From: Gracilariopsis chorda
Lineage: Eukaryota > Rhodophyta > Florideophyceae > Gracilariales > Gracilariaceae
DNA length: 64,000 nt
Direction: 5' to 3'
NCBI GenBank assembly: GCA_003194525.1
Contig: NBIV01000193.1
Coordinates: 84,204-148,203, forward strand
This document shows, one piece after another, positions 11,620 through 22,038 of the stretch. Every line of letters starts with the position of its first letter. The stretch's first letter is position 1. The notes below the pieces were generated by a model. The model did no database searches, had not been told where the DNA came from, and saw only the letters and a program-made list of their open reading frames with translations. The position numbers and the translations under genes are program-made.

Positions 11620-12081
11620 TTGGAAGATGATGAAATTACTCCTGCACCTACGTGCGTCGCTGGGGCAAGTGGTTCCAGGCCCACATCACGACCAACTCCC
11701 CCTTCCATGCCTCCACCTCTCCCACAAATGCCTGCGCCTGTTGTAAATGGTGAGTTCAACACATCCATGGAGACAGATGGACGCCCTCTGCTGGAAAATG
11801 AAGAAGAACAACAGATGCCCGTTCCGATGGCAGAAGAGGGCGAGATCAATCCCGCTCCCTCCCAGCCGCTGCAACAGCCTTCTCTGCCAAAAGTTGAAGA
11901 AGAACAACAGATGACCGTTCCGATGGACGTGGAAGAGGATGAGATCACTCCCGCTCCCTCACAGCCGCCACAGCAACCTGCTCTGCCACAGGCTGAACAA
12001 GAAGGAGAGCAGATGCCAGTTCCCATGGATGTTGAAGAGGATGAGATCACTCCTGCTCCCTTACACCCGCCACAGCAGTAG
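11620..12081 (+). CDS. Acidic Pro/Glu/Met-rich tandem-repeat protein
   Basis: 153 codons with no known enzyme domain. The protein has three imperfect ~35-residue repeats whose core reads EEQQMPVPMDVEEDEITPAP, with SQPPQQPALP as spacer, after a Pro-rich N-terminus. It is low-complexity, strongly acidic and likely disordered. It lies directly upstream of the zinc-knuckle and Rep fragments, so it may be the N-terminal part of the Helitron protein or an accessory frame. The open frame may continue upstream of this ATG. Function is unknown. The repeat suggests recent expansion by slippage or unequal exchange. Confidence 0.5.
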   Translation: MEDDEITPAPTCVAGASGSRPTSRPTPPSMPPPLPQMPAPVVNGEFNTSMETDGRPLLENEEEQQMPVPMAEEGEINPAPSQPLQQPSLPKVEEEQQMTVPMDVEEDEITPAPSQPPQQPALPQAEQEGEQMPVPMDVEEDEITPAPLHPPQQ

Positions 12082-12126
12082 ACGCAGAAACAGCAGAACC
12101 CAAGGCAGCAGATTGATACGACGATC

Positions 12127-12477
12127 ATGCAGTGTGCTGGACGTCCAGATCGAGGACTGTATCGTGTGTACTACGCGTGGGATCCCGTGGCAGCTGACGT
12201 TTGGAATGATCCAGCCATCTGTGCAAGCGTTCCAGACTTTGAGACGCCTCCCGCTACTGGTCAAAGGGAATGCGGAAGATGTGGCGAGCGCTCCCACATG
12301 CTCTCCTCCTGCCCGTACCCGGACTGGACATTGAGAATTCATAGCTGCACGTACCGCGGATGCGTTGTGCTTGTCAAAGAGACGACCGGAAGTGTGCTGT
12401 GGAATCAGAAGAATGTCAGGATGGGGCGTCACTTTCCGCAGAAGGCATATCAACGAGTTGGTTCGAAGTCTTTATAG
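12127..12477 (+). pseudogene. Zinc-knuckle fragment of the Helitron
   Basis: About 116 codons containing ECGRCGERSHMLSSCPYPDW, a C-x2-C-x4-H-x4-C knuckle like those of nucleic-acid-binding proteins. It is followed by CTYRGCVVLVKETTGSVLW. It lies between the acidic repeat protein and the Rep fragments in the same orientation. It begins in a frame different from 11620-12081, which ends with a TAG at 12079. It is probably part of the N-terminal region of the Helitron protein. Confidence 0.45.
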
Positions 12478-12699
12478 CCTGAGAGCATTTCAATCCCATT
12501 TCCTAAACTTCAATACACTATTAGTGACGACGCAAGCGTTTATGGACATATAGTATGTAACGGGAGGCGCTGTTTTTTTCTCAGACTTGAGGGAAACGCT
12601 GCTCTTGCTCTCCCCACGCAGAACCAGAACAACACGCGCTACAGCTTTCTGTGAGGTACAGATCCGCCTTACTTGGATCCATCTCACTATGCACGTGCC

Positions 12700-15277
12700 A
12701 ATCTGTGAGCATTCATTCAGGACATCAACGTAAGAAACATCGTACCAAAGTTGTACAATGTGATCAAGCCGAAGCCAGACGTGGTGTGCGAACGTTACCG
12801 ATCCATGCTTAGAACGAAACAGTAACAAAAAAACAAGATGCAAAGACCACCATGGATATCAGTGTGCAAGCAGCGAAACAAGGAGTAGTAAAACGTGGAT
12901 ACGCAGGAACCCGAAGTGCTACAGTAAGTAATACTCATGCAGGTGCTGGTCTTCTAAGTGAAGAGGTTCCTGGTGGGGGGCCAACAATGATGAGAACGCT
13001 CGTGGTTGATCCAACTGACCTGTACCGAGTGGAGTCTCAAGTACCGCGCTTGGTAGAAGGAACCGTAACAGAAGAGCACGCTGCAGTGACGACTGCTGCT
13101 GCTGCTGGAGCAGGGGCAACTGCAAATGCCGCAAACAATGGACAAGGGCGGTACTGACTTTTAAAACCAGCATCCAAACTTACAGAAAAGGGCATTTTCC
13201 CTCCTCTCTACTCGTACGGTGATCAGCACGAACTGTTTGACATCAGCCGGTTTTTGGATGAAAAGAACTCCACACAGCAAAGCTCAGCTCTCAGCGCCAA
13301 CGAGTGGAAGCTCCGGAAGCTCAACTGGGCTGAGAAAGCGAAGCGACGTCTGTACTCAGACAACATCATCCTAAACAGTGGACCGTTGATGAAAATGTGG
13401 ATGCTCCGCACGCACACCAACATTTAGGACATGCGACTACGTTTCTTGGAGAGAAAAAAAAGGCAATTATTGTACAAGAGCAAGAGAACCAGCAAGCACA
13501 ACAGCAAACAGGTCATTTCTCACCATCACAGTTTGCACAAATGGTACGCATATTTCTGCCCGATGACTGGGTCAACTCAGCAGCGTACTGGAAAAACAAG
13601 CACATGGATGTACAGGCGATCGTAGCGCGGAGAGGACTGCATTCCCTTTTCATTACAATCACCATGAACGTCTGGGGAGAGGACATCCAATACCTTGGTA
13701 TGGACATCAGAAATCGGAGCACATTTACGGCACAGAGTAACCACCCTCGACCGTTTTACGCACCAGATCTGATTGCAAGGTTGTAAAAACAGTACGCAAA
13801 GGACTTCATGAAGGACTCGGAGAAGAACACGGAGCACATCTTTGAAATGAAGTGCCTGGGGCTTGCATCAAAGCTCGAATTTCAAGAGCGCAACGTGCCT
13901 CATCACCACATGCTCGTGTGCCTCGAAGGAGGCGTGAGTGAAGAAGTTGATGTGATAGAAGAGCTGATTCGTGCAGAACTTCCCCTTCCAGGCGAGGACG
14001 ACAGGTTGAGTGGCCTCATTCGTTCCATGCACAGGCATCGCCACTCCCCTTATTGCCGGAATCGCGCTGGGTGGTGCAAGTTTGGATACAACAGCAACAG
14101 GATTGTGCCGGAGACGTACATTCAAGAAGGCACGAATCGCGTGACGTACCGCAGAAGAAGGCAATAAGACCTCAAGATTGTGCCGTACAACCCAACTCTG
14201 ACCAAATAGTGCCGCTGTCATATCAACGTAGAACGCACGCAAGGAGGGGGCGCAGTGGCTTATCTGATGAAGTACGCGTTTAAGCAGCCCAAAGTTCAAG
14301 AGGTGGTGCTCTATATGAGTAGTGCTAATGAGACAGGCACACAGAAAGAGCAGAAAAAAGAGCGGCAGTCGCAGAACGACATTCGTGCATACATGCGAGC
14401 ACGTGTGGTGGGCGCCGTCAACGCAGCTTGGAGAATTTTCGAGTTTCGACATGATTACATCGTACCAAAAGTAGAGCTACTGGCCATTCACTTGGAAGAA
14501 GAGCGAAGGTTTCGGCTCAGAGGTCCAAACCAAATCCATTCCGCATCGCAGCTGTCTACGTTCGAGAGATACTTTGCAAGGCCCGAAGCATATGTGAACC
14601 TCGACTACCTTTCCTACTTTGAAGAAGTGCGATTGTATCGCACGCTTCCCGCCTGCATGCTTAACCAATACGACGGAGACAGCACTCAGGTGCCCACAGA
14701 CGACTGCGATCCGGCTGTGTACGTGGTAGAGCGCACGGAAGGCAAGCAGCGCGTTGCAAGGATCAGAGCTGTTTCACCGTCCGACATTGAGGTCTTTGCT
14801 CTGCGCTTGCTGCTCATGAATCACGGCTCAAGCTCTTATGAAGACGCAAGGAATTTCAAAGAACAGAAGTGTGAAACATATCGTGAAACCGCGATTGCAA
14901 TCGGACTGCTCTCGGACGGATCCAAGTTTGATATTGCATTTCAAAAAGCAGTGCACGTATACAGCACGCCCTCCAAGCTACGACGTCTTGTTGTCACACT
15001 ATACCAAAAAGACGCAGAGCCAGAGAAAATGACCTTCGACAACTGCTATGTAGTGACATACATACAGCAGATGAGTAGCAATGAAAGCAAGATATGTATC
15101 GACGTGTGGTGGAGATCTCAGACTGGCAGAGTGGACGACTGCTATGCGATCACAGCTTCTCACAAAAACTACAGCAAGATGAGGCAGCATGGACTGAGGC
15201 GAGTTGAGCTACAACAACTTGAGATGCGCAAATGGTACGAAATGCGTCAAAGTTGCAGTGAAGGTACGCCACCTTAA
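12700..15277 (+). pseudogene. Helitron N-terminal and Rep (HUH) region, broken
   Basis: Successive frames give NIVPKLYNVIKPKPDVVCER (about 12740), AKRRLYSDNIILNSG (about 13340), then LHSLFITITMNVWGEDIQYLG (13630-13700), which matches the Helitron_like_N domain. At 13808-14167 comes KLEFQERNVPHHHMLVCLEG, where the H-x-H metal-binding pair of HUH endonucleases is visible. The frame from 14255 to 15277 is long and open: GAVAYLMKYAFKQPKVQEV, AAWRIFEFRHDYIVPKVELL and so on, typical of Helitron proteins after the Rep motif. The family nicks DNA and moves by rolling-circle replication. Frame changes near 13160, 13430, 13790 and 14230 inactivate it. Confidence 0.8.
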
Positions 15278-15289
15278 AAACTCGCCAAA

Positions 15290-16775
15290 GACAAATTATT
15301 TACACAGGCATTGCCACATTGAAACAACGACAAGCGCTGCGGGAACTAACAAGCACTCCGGGAAAGGTGTTCTTTATGCAAGGATCCGCAGGAAACGGGA
15401 AGACATACGTGCTCAACCTCCTTCTATCGCTGAATCGGAAGGAATGCTCTCCGAAATGACTGCTACAACAGGCATTGCAGCTTCGTTGTACGAAGGTGGT
15501 TGCACTTTAAATAGCCTGCTCGAACTGGGTGTAGCTGATCGGGACAGCAAAAGCAGCACTACAGCCACTTTGTTCAAGTACGGTCCCCGATCTCAACGTG
15601 CAGAACTGTTACGCGAAATACAGCTGCCCGTCTTGGATGAGGCGTCCATGCTCTCACGAAAGCTCTTTTAACTCATGGATGCGTTGTTCAAAGATCTTCG
15701 CTGCCGTAGAATGCAAAACCTGTCTGCGTTTGGGGGCTTAACCATCGTTCTATCCGGCGACTACTCCCAGTTGCTTCCAGTGGTGTCGCAGGTGTACATG
15801 GAAGCTGAGCCAAGTGGAAATGTGAGACAAGTTTACACAAAAATTCTCAACGAGCTACCGTGGAAGAGTGATCTGTGGAAATTGTGCTCGGGTCAAGTGC
15901 TGTATCTCACCGAACAAGTACGCCAAGCCGATGATCCGGCATTTGCGTCGCTGTTACGTTCCATTGCACGCAACAAAATATCCAATAAAGCTCCACCACC
16001 ACTCAGATCTACCGTTGGCATGCAAACTGCTTACCAATTTCTGTGGAACGGGCTCACAAAACGACACAAGGAGGAAGTGGATCTCATCAGTAAAATGCTC
16101 ATTGTGTCCAAAAATCTGTTGGTCGATGAAGAAAATGTGGCAGCTCTCGATTTGTTTCCTGGTGAGCACTTCACTCTTCCTTCAGCCACGATTTTACAAC
16201 CGGATAGTGGACAGAACCCGGAGTCTGACATCCCCAGTACTATGGTTCATGAGGTTGAATATCAGTATGTGCCTACTGGAGTACCGCCTCAGAACTTGGA
16301 CTTGAAGATCAGTGTGCCAGTTATGGTCATTTGAAACGTGCTGCATCCTGCTGTGGTCAACGGAAAGCTGTTCATAGTCGTGCTTGTCGATCAGTATACC
16401 GTGCAGGTAGCTCGAGTCCACGAAAACGGACAGGTGCTGGATAGCAAGCTTCTAAGTCGTATCAAATTCAAGTTTTCTTTTGCAGACATTCCCATGACTC
16501 GAAGACAGTTCACCATTCGTCTCTCGTTTGCAGCAACCGTCGACAAAGAACTAGGAAAAACCCTTAATGGCTTGGTGTGGATGTGTGATCTAAATGTTTC
16601 TGAACCGGTCAGTTCTACGTCTCATTGTCGTCCGTTCGAAAGAACGAACATGTGCTGCTCTTGCACGATCCGCAGCCTACATCTGGAAATGCGCACAAAA
16701 CTCATCTCGTTTTTGGCCTTCGTGAACTCAATGCAGTCCGAAACAATTGGGTTCCGCCTGTTTTTACAACCTTAA
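15290..16775 (+). pseudogene. Helitron Pif1-like helicase domain, broken
   Basis: A Walker A motif (FFMQGSAGNGKTYVLNLL) is readable at about 15369-15425. After frame changes, 15675-16334 gives FGGLTIVLSGDYSQLLPVV, with the Walker B-type segment, and LYLTEQVRQADDPAFASLL, both typical of Pif1 helicases of Helitrons. At 16338-16775, after a single TGA, comes the C-terminal region with TRRQFTIRLSFAATVDKELG. Stops at 15671 and 16334 and the frame change after Walker A break the protein. The helicase would unwind DNA during transposition. Confidence 0.8.
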
Positions 16776-16977
16776 TCATATTTTTTGCGTTCTTTATTAA
16801 CTGAATTAAACTATTTGATTTTCTGATTTTGCTTTTTCCAACCTACCTTTTTACCAATACTTTTTATCACTTGTTTACTGCCACGCGCAGCGCCACCCAC
16901 TACCAAAAGCCGATGCTACTTGTCTAACCAACCTAAGTATTTGTGCAACAAAGCTTTTTATATCCGTTAGAAAATAA

Positions 16978-17240
16978 GTAACATGCACGGGTTGGTTTTT
17001 TGGCGCAATGTATGCCACTATTTAAAAGCGTGCTTTCCGTTAATGGTTTAAAAGTTTTTGGTGTGCCAACATTTTGCACCAGTGATAATAAAACGTCTTG
17101 GACAACCAAAACGTTTAATTTTCAGGTTTGTGAGGGCTCAAGCTCCGGTCCTACCACTCTTTCCTGCAGGCAAGATGCAGACGTCACAACTGCAAGAAAG
17201 AGTGATAGGGCCGAAGGCCCTTCTTTCCCTTTTCTCTTAA
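16978..17240 (+). repeat. Direct repeat A1 with long hairpin (putative Helitron terminus)
   Basis: About 260 bp, repeated at 17305-17566. It contains a 20-bp stem (CCTACCACTCTTTCCTGCAG against CTGCAAGAAAGAGTGATAGG, two mismatches) around a 20-base loop, then the short hairpin AGGGCC-GAA-GGCCCT, then TTAACCTAA. The arrangement resembles the 3' end of a Helitron, with tandem copies. Confidence 0.55.
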
Positions 17241-17304
17241 CCTAACTAAGGAAACCTAACTAAGGATTAGTGCGACAACGACCTTTGAACCCCTCAAAAA
17301 ATTA

Positions 17305-17566
17305 GTTAAATGCACGATTTCGTTTTTTTGGCGCAGTCTGCGCCGGCACCCAAAAGCGTGCTTCACGTTAGTTTTTGAAACTTTTTTGGTGTGCCAACCT
17401 TTTGCACCAATGATTATCAAACGTTTTGGACAACCAAAACGTTTGATTATCAGTTTTGTGACCGCTCAAGCTCCGGCCCTACCGCTCTTTCTTGCAGGCA
17501 AGATGCAGACGTCACAGCTGCAGGAACGAGTGGTAGAGCCGAAGGCCCTTCTTGCCTTTGTCTAAC
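17305..17566 (+). repeat. Direct repeat A2 with long hairpin
   Basis: Second copy of 16978-17240. The arms of the stem have changed (CCTACCGCTCTTTCTTGCAG against CTGCAGGAACGAGTGGTAGA) but still pair, while the loop is nearly identical (GCAAGATGCAGACGTCACA). It ends in GTCTAA. Confidence 0.6.
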
Positions 17567-17579
17567 CGTCTAAGGGTTG

Positions 17580-18388
17580 CCCTTTAAAGGGTTGCCCTTC
17601 ATCTAATTTTACAAGCGGTAATGGTTACAAGGATACAGTACAAGGATACAGTACAAGCATAGCCCGGTTGGCGGTCCACTCCTGGTAAGATGATTACCCT
17701 TGTCTCTCTTAACCCCCTAATCCTCGACACACAGCCGTCTCCTAACAGACGTCGAGAGGCGTCTTTGTTAACCTCACACTGCCATTTTTTACCCAAGTGT
17801 GGAGTAGAATATATGTTAAAGGTACCCAAGGTAGCTGCACAATAGCCTATGAAAGGGTAAGCGGACAAGACGGTTCACGATTGAGGCTTGTGAGTAAGAC
17901 GCAATGCCCGCACGTGCCGTACCAACGGCAAAATTACCGTTGGTAGCGAGGATGCAAGTATACATTTCATCAGCTTCCACGAACGCGCACAATGTGGAAG
18001 CAATGACGAGTGGTGTCACGCAGGAGACCTAAATCACCAATGGTATGTGCATGCTCATTGTAATTATACGTATTGGTGCATGTGGCTCTAGATGGGGCGT
18101 GTTTCTCCAGAAGCTCTGACATGACATTGTCTTTGATTCTGTTCGAAATCCAATAGTTTGTTTCGCCAATAATGGCACAAGACTTCAGTCTGTGACCCAA
18201 GTTCTCAACAGTAATCGGGATTGGCTTTGTCGTCCCTATAGTTCAAAAGACCTTCCTCACCTGTTCGGCCACTCTTGTTTCAGTGTAACGATTCTGACAG
18301 AATTCTGCTTCGTACCCTGTAGAATTCTGGGTGCGTATGCTCACTATTGTCCGAGTGCCGGTAGCTTGTTTTTTTGAACATCCCTACC
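17580..18388. other. Unassigned stretch upstream of the MFS gene
   Basis: Apart from a weak GIY-YIG-like fragment at 17970-18200 on the minus strand, no gene is seen. Direct repeats AAGGATACAGTACAAG near 17630 and GACAGAATTCTG/GTAGAATTCTG near 18297-18325 are present. The latter probably lie in the promoter or 5' leader of the MFS gene. Confidence 0.35.
17970..18200 (-). pseudogene. Possible GIY-YIG endonuclease fragment
   Basis: The minus strand encodes CAIIGETNYWISNRIKDNV, which resembles the core of GIY-YIG nucleases (IGET..., then R...K, then an H/E region), followed by NEHAHTIGDLGLLRDT. Such domains end Penelope-like or other retroelements. The fragment is short, has no flanking reverse transcriptase and could be chance. 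Confidence 0.3.
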
Positions 18389-20023
18389 ATGGCTCCGTCC
18401 ACAGAAGTATCGCCGTTACTGCCAAAAGGCTCCGATGCACATTGCATCTTGCAAGGTGTCGATGAGGCATGTCTGAAGAAGTTCACGTACGACGATCCAT
18501 TATGTCCAATATGCCCTCGACCCCGACAGTATCTTCAGAGTTGTACTTCCCCTTGCGGATACGGCTATCCGATGCATCACCATCTTCAATCACCGTCGCA
18601 TGGCTTTTCTTTCCTGGTTGAGAAGCTTAAGCTGTTGCGATTCTTTCCCCAACAGAAACCTAAGGCCACCGATGTCCCTTCATCTCAACGATTCGTATTC
18701 ATCGTCTTTATCCTCGCAGTGCTTACCATGGTTTGTATGGCAATAGTAAGTCCCACTATGGTGCTGTACATGAACTATGTTCACTTCACGTCCTCCACCA
18801 ATATCACGGCCTATGTAACAGCTTCCGCAATAGCATCGGCCGTTCCAGTTGTCTCGAACATAGTATTTGGTCGAATTGCTTCATCCATAGGCCCTGCAAA
18901 TGCCCTTGTCCTTCTTGGGATGCTTTCCGCCCTTGGCATGCTGCTTGTCTTCTCAATGCGCTCAGCGCTGTGGGTGTTTTTCTTGGGCTACGGTCTTTAC
19001 TCTGCCTCCTTGTCAATGCGTATCATTCGTATATCTATCCTGTCACAAATTGTCCCTGAAGACAAACGAACCACTGTTCTAGCTACTCACTCGCTTATGA
19101 CGCCAGTAGGTGCTCTTGTGGGACCTCTAGGATGGATCGTGTTGTCCCGCTATAAGGGATCGTTTTCTTTGGGTCCTTTGACCATCGACAGGTTTGCGCT
19201 TGCTTACGGAACGGCAGCCACCATTCTCGTAATCATTTCTCTTATATCTGCAACGCGATTGCGAGGCATACCAACTCCAGAAGGAAACGGATCGCGCGAT
19301 CATTTCGAACCACCATCACACGTAACGATTCAGACACAGAATGGGGACACAACCAGAGTCAACCTGCACGAGTTTCGTTCTCAAGTTTTCGGATACTTTT
19401 GCACGATTATGTTCTGCGTGAACATGAGTTCGGATATCTACATGACTGCGTTTCAGCCTATTCTGGTCAATGAATTTGGTGTTTCGGACGCTAAGTTGGG
19501 TCTCATTTTCGAAGTCATTGCCATGTTTGCAATTGTACCACCGCTGCTCGTTGCTCTATTGTCCAAATATCTCATGGATCGTCAGATCATGGTAATAGGG
19601 CTCTTTGCAAAAGTTCTTGGAATGGCTTTGTTTCTTCCACTCTTTGGTCCAGTTCGTGAATGGCAAGTTATTATCGGATTTATGCTCATTATCAAGGCTT
19701 CGGTATTTTTCATTACTGCTTGTATGAGTCTGTTCACTAAGGTTCTCGGAACTCTAAGCAGCAGTGCACTGATTGGTCTTCTTGCAAGCGGAAGCAGCGT
19801 TGGATCCGCCCTGGCTCAGGTGCTCATCGGTGATTATATTGCGCAGTTCTTTGGAGGCTTTAAGTTCGTCTTCTTCTCCCTGCCTGCCGTAGTGGGCATG
19901 GCTGCTATTGTGATTCCCCGTTACTGGAAAAGATTGGATCCTAACTGCGAGTTTACCAAATTAATAGCTGAAGAAACCAATGCCGCCCGCCTTCAACATC
20001 AACGACGCTCAGGCCAGACATGA
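18389..20023 (+). CDS. Major facilitator superfamily carrier, MFSD8/CLN7-like
   Basis: A 544-residue membrane protein. The start is the ATG at 18389 in the good context ACCATGGC. The N-terminal tail holds EVSPLL, matching the [D/E]xxxL[L/I] dileucine signal that sends carriers to the lysosome or vacuole. About 12 membrane segments follow, for example FVFIVFILAVLTMVCMAIV, the conserved N-half loop FGRIASSIGPANALVLLG, then LLVFSMRSALWVFFLGYGL, and a second half from VFGYFCTIMFCVNMSSDIYM. The IVPEDKRTTVLATHSLMTPVGALVGPLG stretch resembles the MFSD8 group. The substrate is unknown. Divergent spacing to neighbours suggests its own promoter. An intact single exon. Confidence 0.85.
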   Translation: MAPSTEVSPLLPKGSDAHCILQGVDEACLKKFTYDDPLCPICPRPRQYLQSCTSPCGYGYPMHHHLQSPSHGFSFLVEKLKLLRFFPQQKPKATDVPSSQRFVFIVFILAVLTMVCMAIVSPTMVLYMNYVHFTSSTNITAYVTASAIASAVPVVSNIVFGRIASSIGPANALVLLGMLSALGMLLVFSMRSALWVFFLGYGLYSASLSMRIIRISILSQIVPEDKRTTVLATHSLMTPVGALVGPLGWIVLSRYKGSFSLGPLTIDRFALAYGTAATILVIISLISATRLRGIPTPEGNGSRDHFEPPSHVTIQTQNGDTTRVNLHEFRSQVFGYFCTIMFCVNMSSDIYMTAFQPILVNEFGVSDAKLGLIFEVIAMFAIVPPLLVALLSKYLMDRQIMVIGLFAKVLGMALFLPLFGPVREWQVIIGFMLIIKASVFFITACMSLFTKVLGTLSSSALIGLLASGSSVGSALAQVLIGDYIAQFFGGFKFVFFSLPAVVGMAAIVIPRYWKRLDPNCEFTKLIAEETNAARLQHQRRSGQT

Positions 20024-20797
20024 GTGTGTGAAAATCCGTTTTGTCTTTCGTTAATTAACTGCTTCATTCTCACCGATATTGTTGGGTAGCTATAGCTGTT
20101 ATGCCATATGATGAGCCCAACCATTAAAACAGATTCTAGCGCCGTCATGAAGTTATGTTCAGGCCCAGACGCCGGAGCTCGTGTGTTTTACGTGTGTGTG
20201 TTTGCAAATGTTTTGTGTCTAAAGCCTCAAATTACGTCTTCTATAAACAATAAGAAAGACGGCGCTCCCCTACCGCTCCTTGAGGCCTTTGTTCAGTAAC
20301 TCAGACCTTCATTCATGTTTGTTTTCGTTATTTTGTGAGCGCTACTCGCCTGACCACGCCTAGATTGGTTTCTGCGGCAGCTCACTACAATATCATTGTC
20401 TACGTTCTTCCGGTGTCTGGCCGGACAGCTTTTTTGCTCACTCGTTTCACAGTTGCCGAAGGAGACTTCCCTAGTCCGAATGCTAAGTTTCCGGAAGCAG
20501 ACTCATCCGCTGATCCCTTTCACTTTCCATCGACGGTCGATCAGCGCACCACGACGAGCGAAACACATGCGCCCTAGGCTCGCTTGCGGTTCCCGCGTGA
20601 CCAATCAACCATATTTCTGACCTGGAATAGTCTCTGTCAAAAAGCACAGCTCCAGATTGTTACAAAAGAGCATGAATAGAACTGCTTGTTAATGCTTCAC
20701 ACCAAAGATTGCTAGGGCCACGAAGGGCCGGAGAAGAGTACAACCGCGCCAGAGCAGAGGATGTCTATATCGTCAATCACAACGAAGTACTATAGGT
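20024..20797. other. Intergenic stretch between MFS and YebC genes
   Basis: The two genes converge here. No protein motif, tRNA or strong repeat was seen; 3' ends of both genes are expected. Open frames at 20335-20620 show no domain. Confidence 0.4.
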
Positions 20798-21559
20798 TTA
20801 CTTCGTCGTATCTCTCGAACTTGGCGTTACATCAAGAACGTCTGCATGGTCGTTGAGGGCAGACAATAAGCGTTCAAACCTTGTTGCAGCCTCATCACTG
20901 ATCGCAACAAAAACTTTCGGGTCAACGTGCTGGAGTGCAAGGAGAATAGCAGTATCCAGGAAGCAGAACTTCTCAGTCAGCGCACGTCTTACTTCATCTC
21001 TTTCCTTTGCAGTCGAACATAAGAATTCAATGCTTTCGTCATCGATGAGAATTACATCATCCGCGCCTTGGTCAATGCCAAACATTATGATGTCATCGAC
21101 GTACTGTTTATCGATATCTCTTAGAAGGACCGTATGGCGTTCTGTAAACATCCAAGATGCCTTCCCCAGTTCCCCGCCGGCATGTGACATTAAGGACCGC
21201 ACTTCCCCGGCCACCGCATTTCGCCTTGCAGCGGTTGCACGAACAAGAACGCCTACGCCATCAGGAAAGACTCCTTCAAACAGGACCGTGTCACTAATAG
21301 AACTGTCCTTCTCCACAGTGCTTATAGCGCGTTCAATTCTCTGCCTGGGCATTGAAGCTTTTCGTGCTGCTTCTAGCGCACGTGCAAGCCTCGGGTTCTT
21401 CGACGGATCTTTTTCTCCATTGCGTGACTTGATGACTGCATATACATCACGGGAGAGTTTTTGAAAAGTGGCTTGTTTTTGAGCATCAACTCTGGCCTTG
21501 CGATGCTTAATATTATGATAGTGGGGCAAGAGAACTCTTGATGTTAATCTCACTGACAT
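20798..21559 (-). CDS. YebC/PmpR family protein (TACO1-like)
   Basis: A 253-residue intact frame. The N-terminus has HNIKHRKARVDAQKQATFQK, the helical YebC signature, then NPRLARALEAARKASMPRQ and a domain with FEGVFPDGVGVLVRATAARR, GGELGKASWMFTERHT, all characteristic of the family. Eukaryotic members (TACO1) act in organelles, where they assist translation, in mammals of mitochondrial COX1. The N-terminus (SVRLTSRVLLPHYHN) is basic and could be a targeting sequence, as is usual for organelle-imported members. It ends with a short basic tail. It diverges from the RTE1/TMEM222 gene across a 480-bp gap. Confidence 0.9.
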   Translation of the reverse strand: MSVRLTSRVLLPHYHNIKHRKARVDAQKQATFQKLSRDVYAVIKSRNGEKDPSKNPRLARALEAARKASMPRQRIERAISTVEKDSSISDTVLFEGVFPDGVGVLVRATAARRNAVAGEVRSLMSHAGGELGKASWMFTERHTVLLRDIDKQYVDDIIMFGIDQGADDVILIDDESIEFLCSTAKERDEVRRALTEKFCFLDTAILLALQHVDPKVFVAISDEAATRFERLLSALNDHADVLDVTPSSRDTTK

Positions 21560-22038
21560 TTTTAGAAAGAGATTCCAGCACTATCCGAAACAAAAGGAAA
21601 TAAAGCCTGAACGCTGTCACTGCACCTAGAAAGGTACTGAGAGTATGTTCAAGTCACGAAGCAGAATGTAAATAATCATATGAACATTGGTTATCCTTCT
21701 GGCTTCGGATTGTATACCTTGAAGTACGATATCAGACGCAATCAACCTATGCGCGATGCACGGCGTTATCCAACCCCAGAAATCTTCTCGATTTATTTAA
21801 CGGAAACAAATATCTGTCGCATGACAAGCAGAGGAAGTTTCAATATGTTCTGACCCCGATACCCGTCGAAAAGGCGAAGTGCGTAACGACGCCCACGATG
21901 CATCAATGTGTCTACGTCTCTTGACCTACGTCTAGGTTTGATGAATGAGCTTCGCTGTTTCATCGCACACCTTTTTACACTGCACATCCGTATCTCCTGA
22001 CATTACAGGAGCAGTTAAATCTGAGCCAGAAAACCAAG
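21560..22038. other. Divergent intergenic region
   Basis: 480 bp between YebC (minus) and the RTE1/TMEM222 gene (plus), so likely to hold both promoters. No clear TATA box or repeat was seen. Confidence 0.4.

Larger units (their letters stand above)
11500..17240 (+). mobile_element. Decayed Helitron
   Basis: Plus-strand fragments encode a Helitron Rep (HUH) region and a Pif1-type helicase in the normal order, preceded by a zinc-knuckle fragment and an acidic repeat protein. Many frameshifts are present. A candidate 3' end lies at about 17240: the hairpin AGGGCC-GAA-GGCCCT followed, about 20 bases on, by CTAA, which fits the CTRR ending of Helitrons. The 5' TC end was not identified, so the left limit is approximate. 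Confidence 0.7.
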
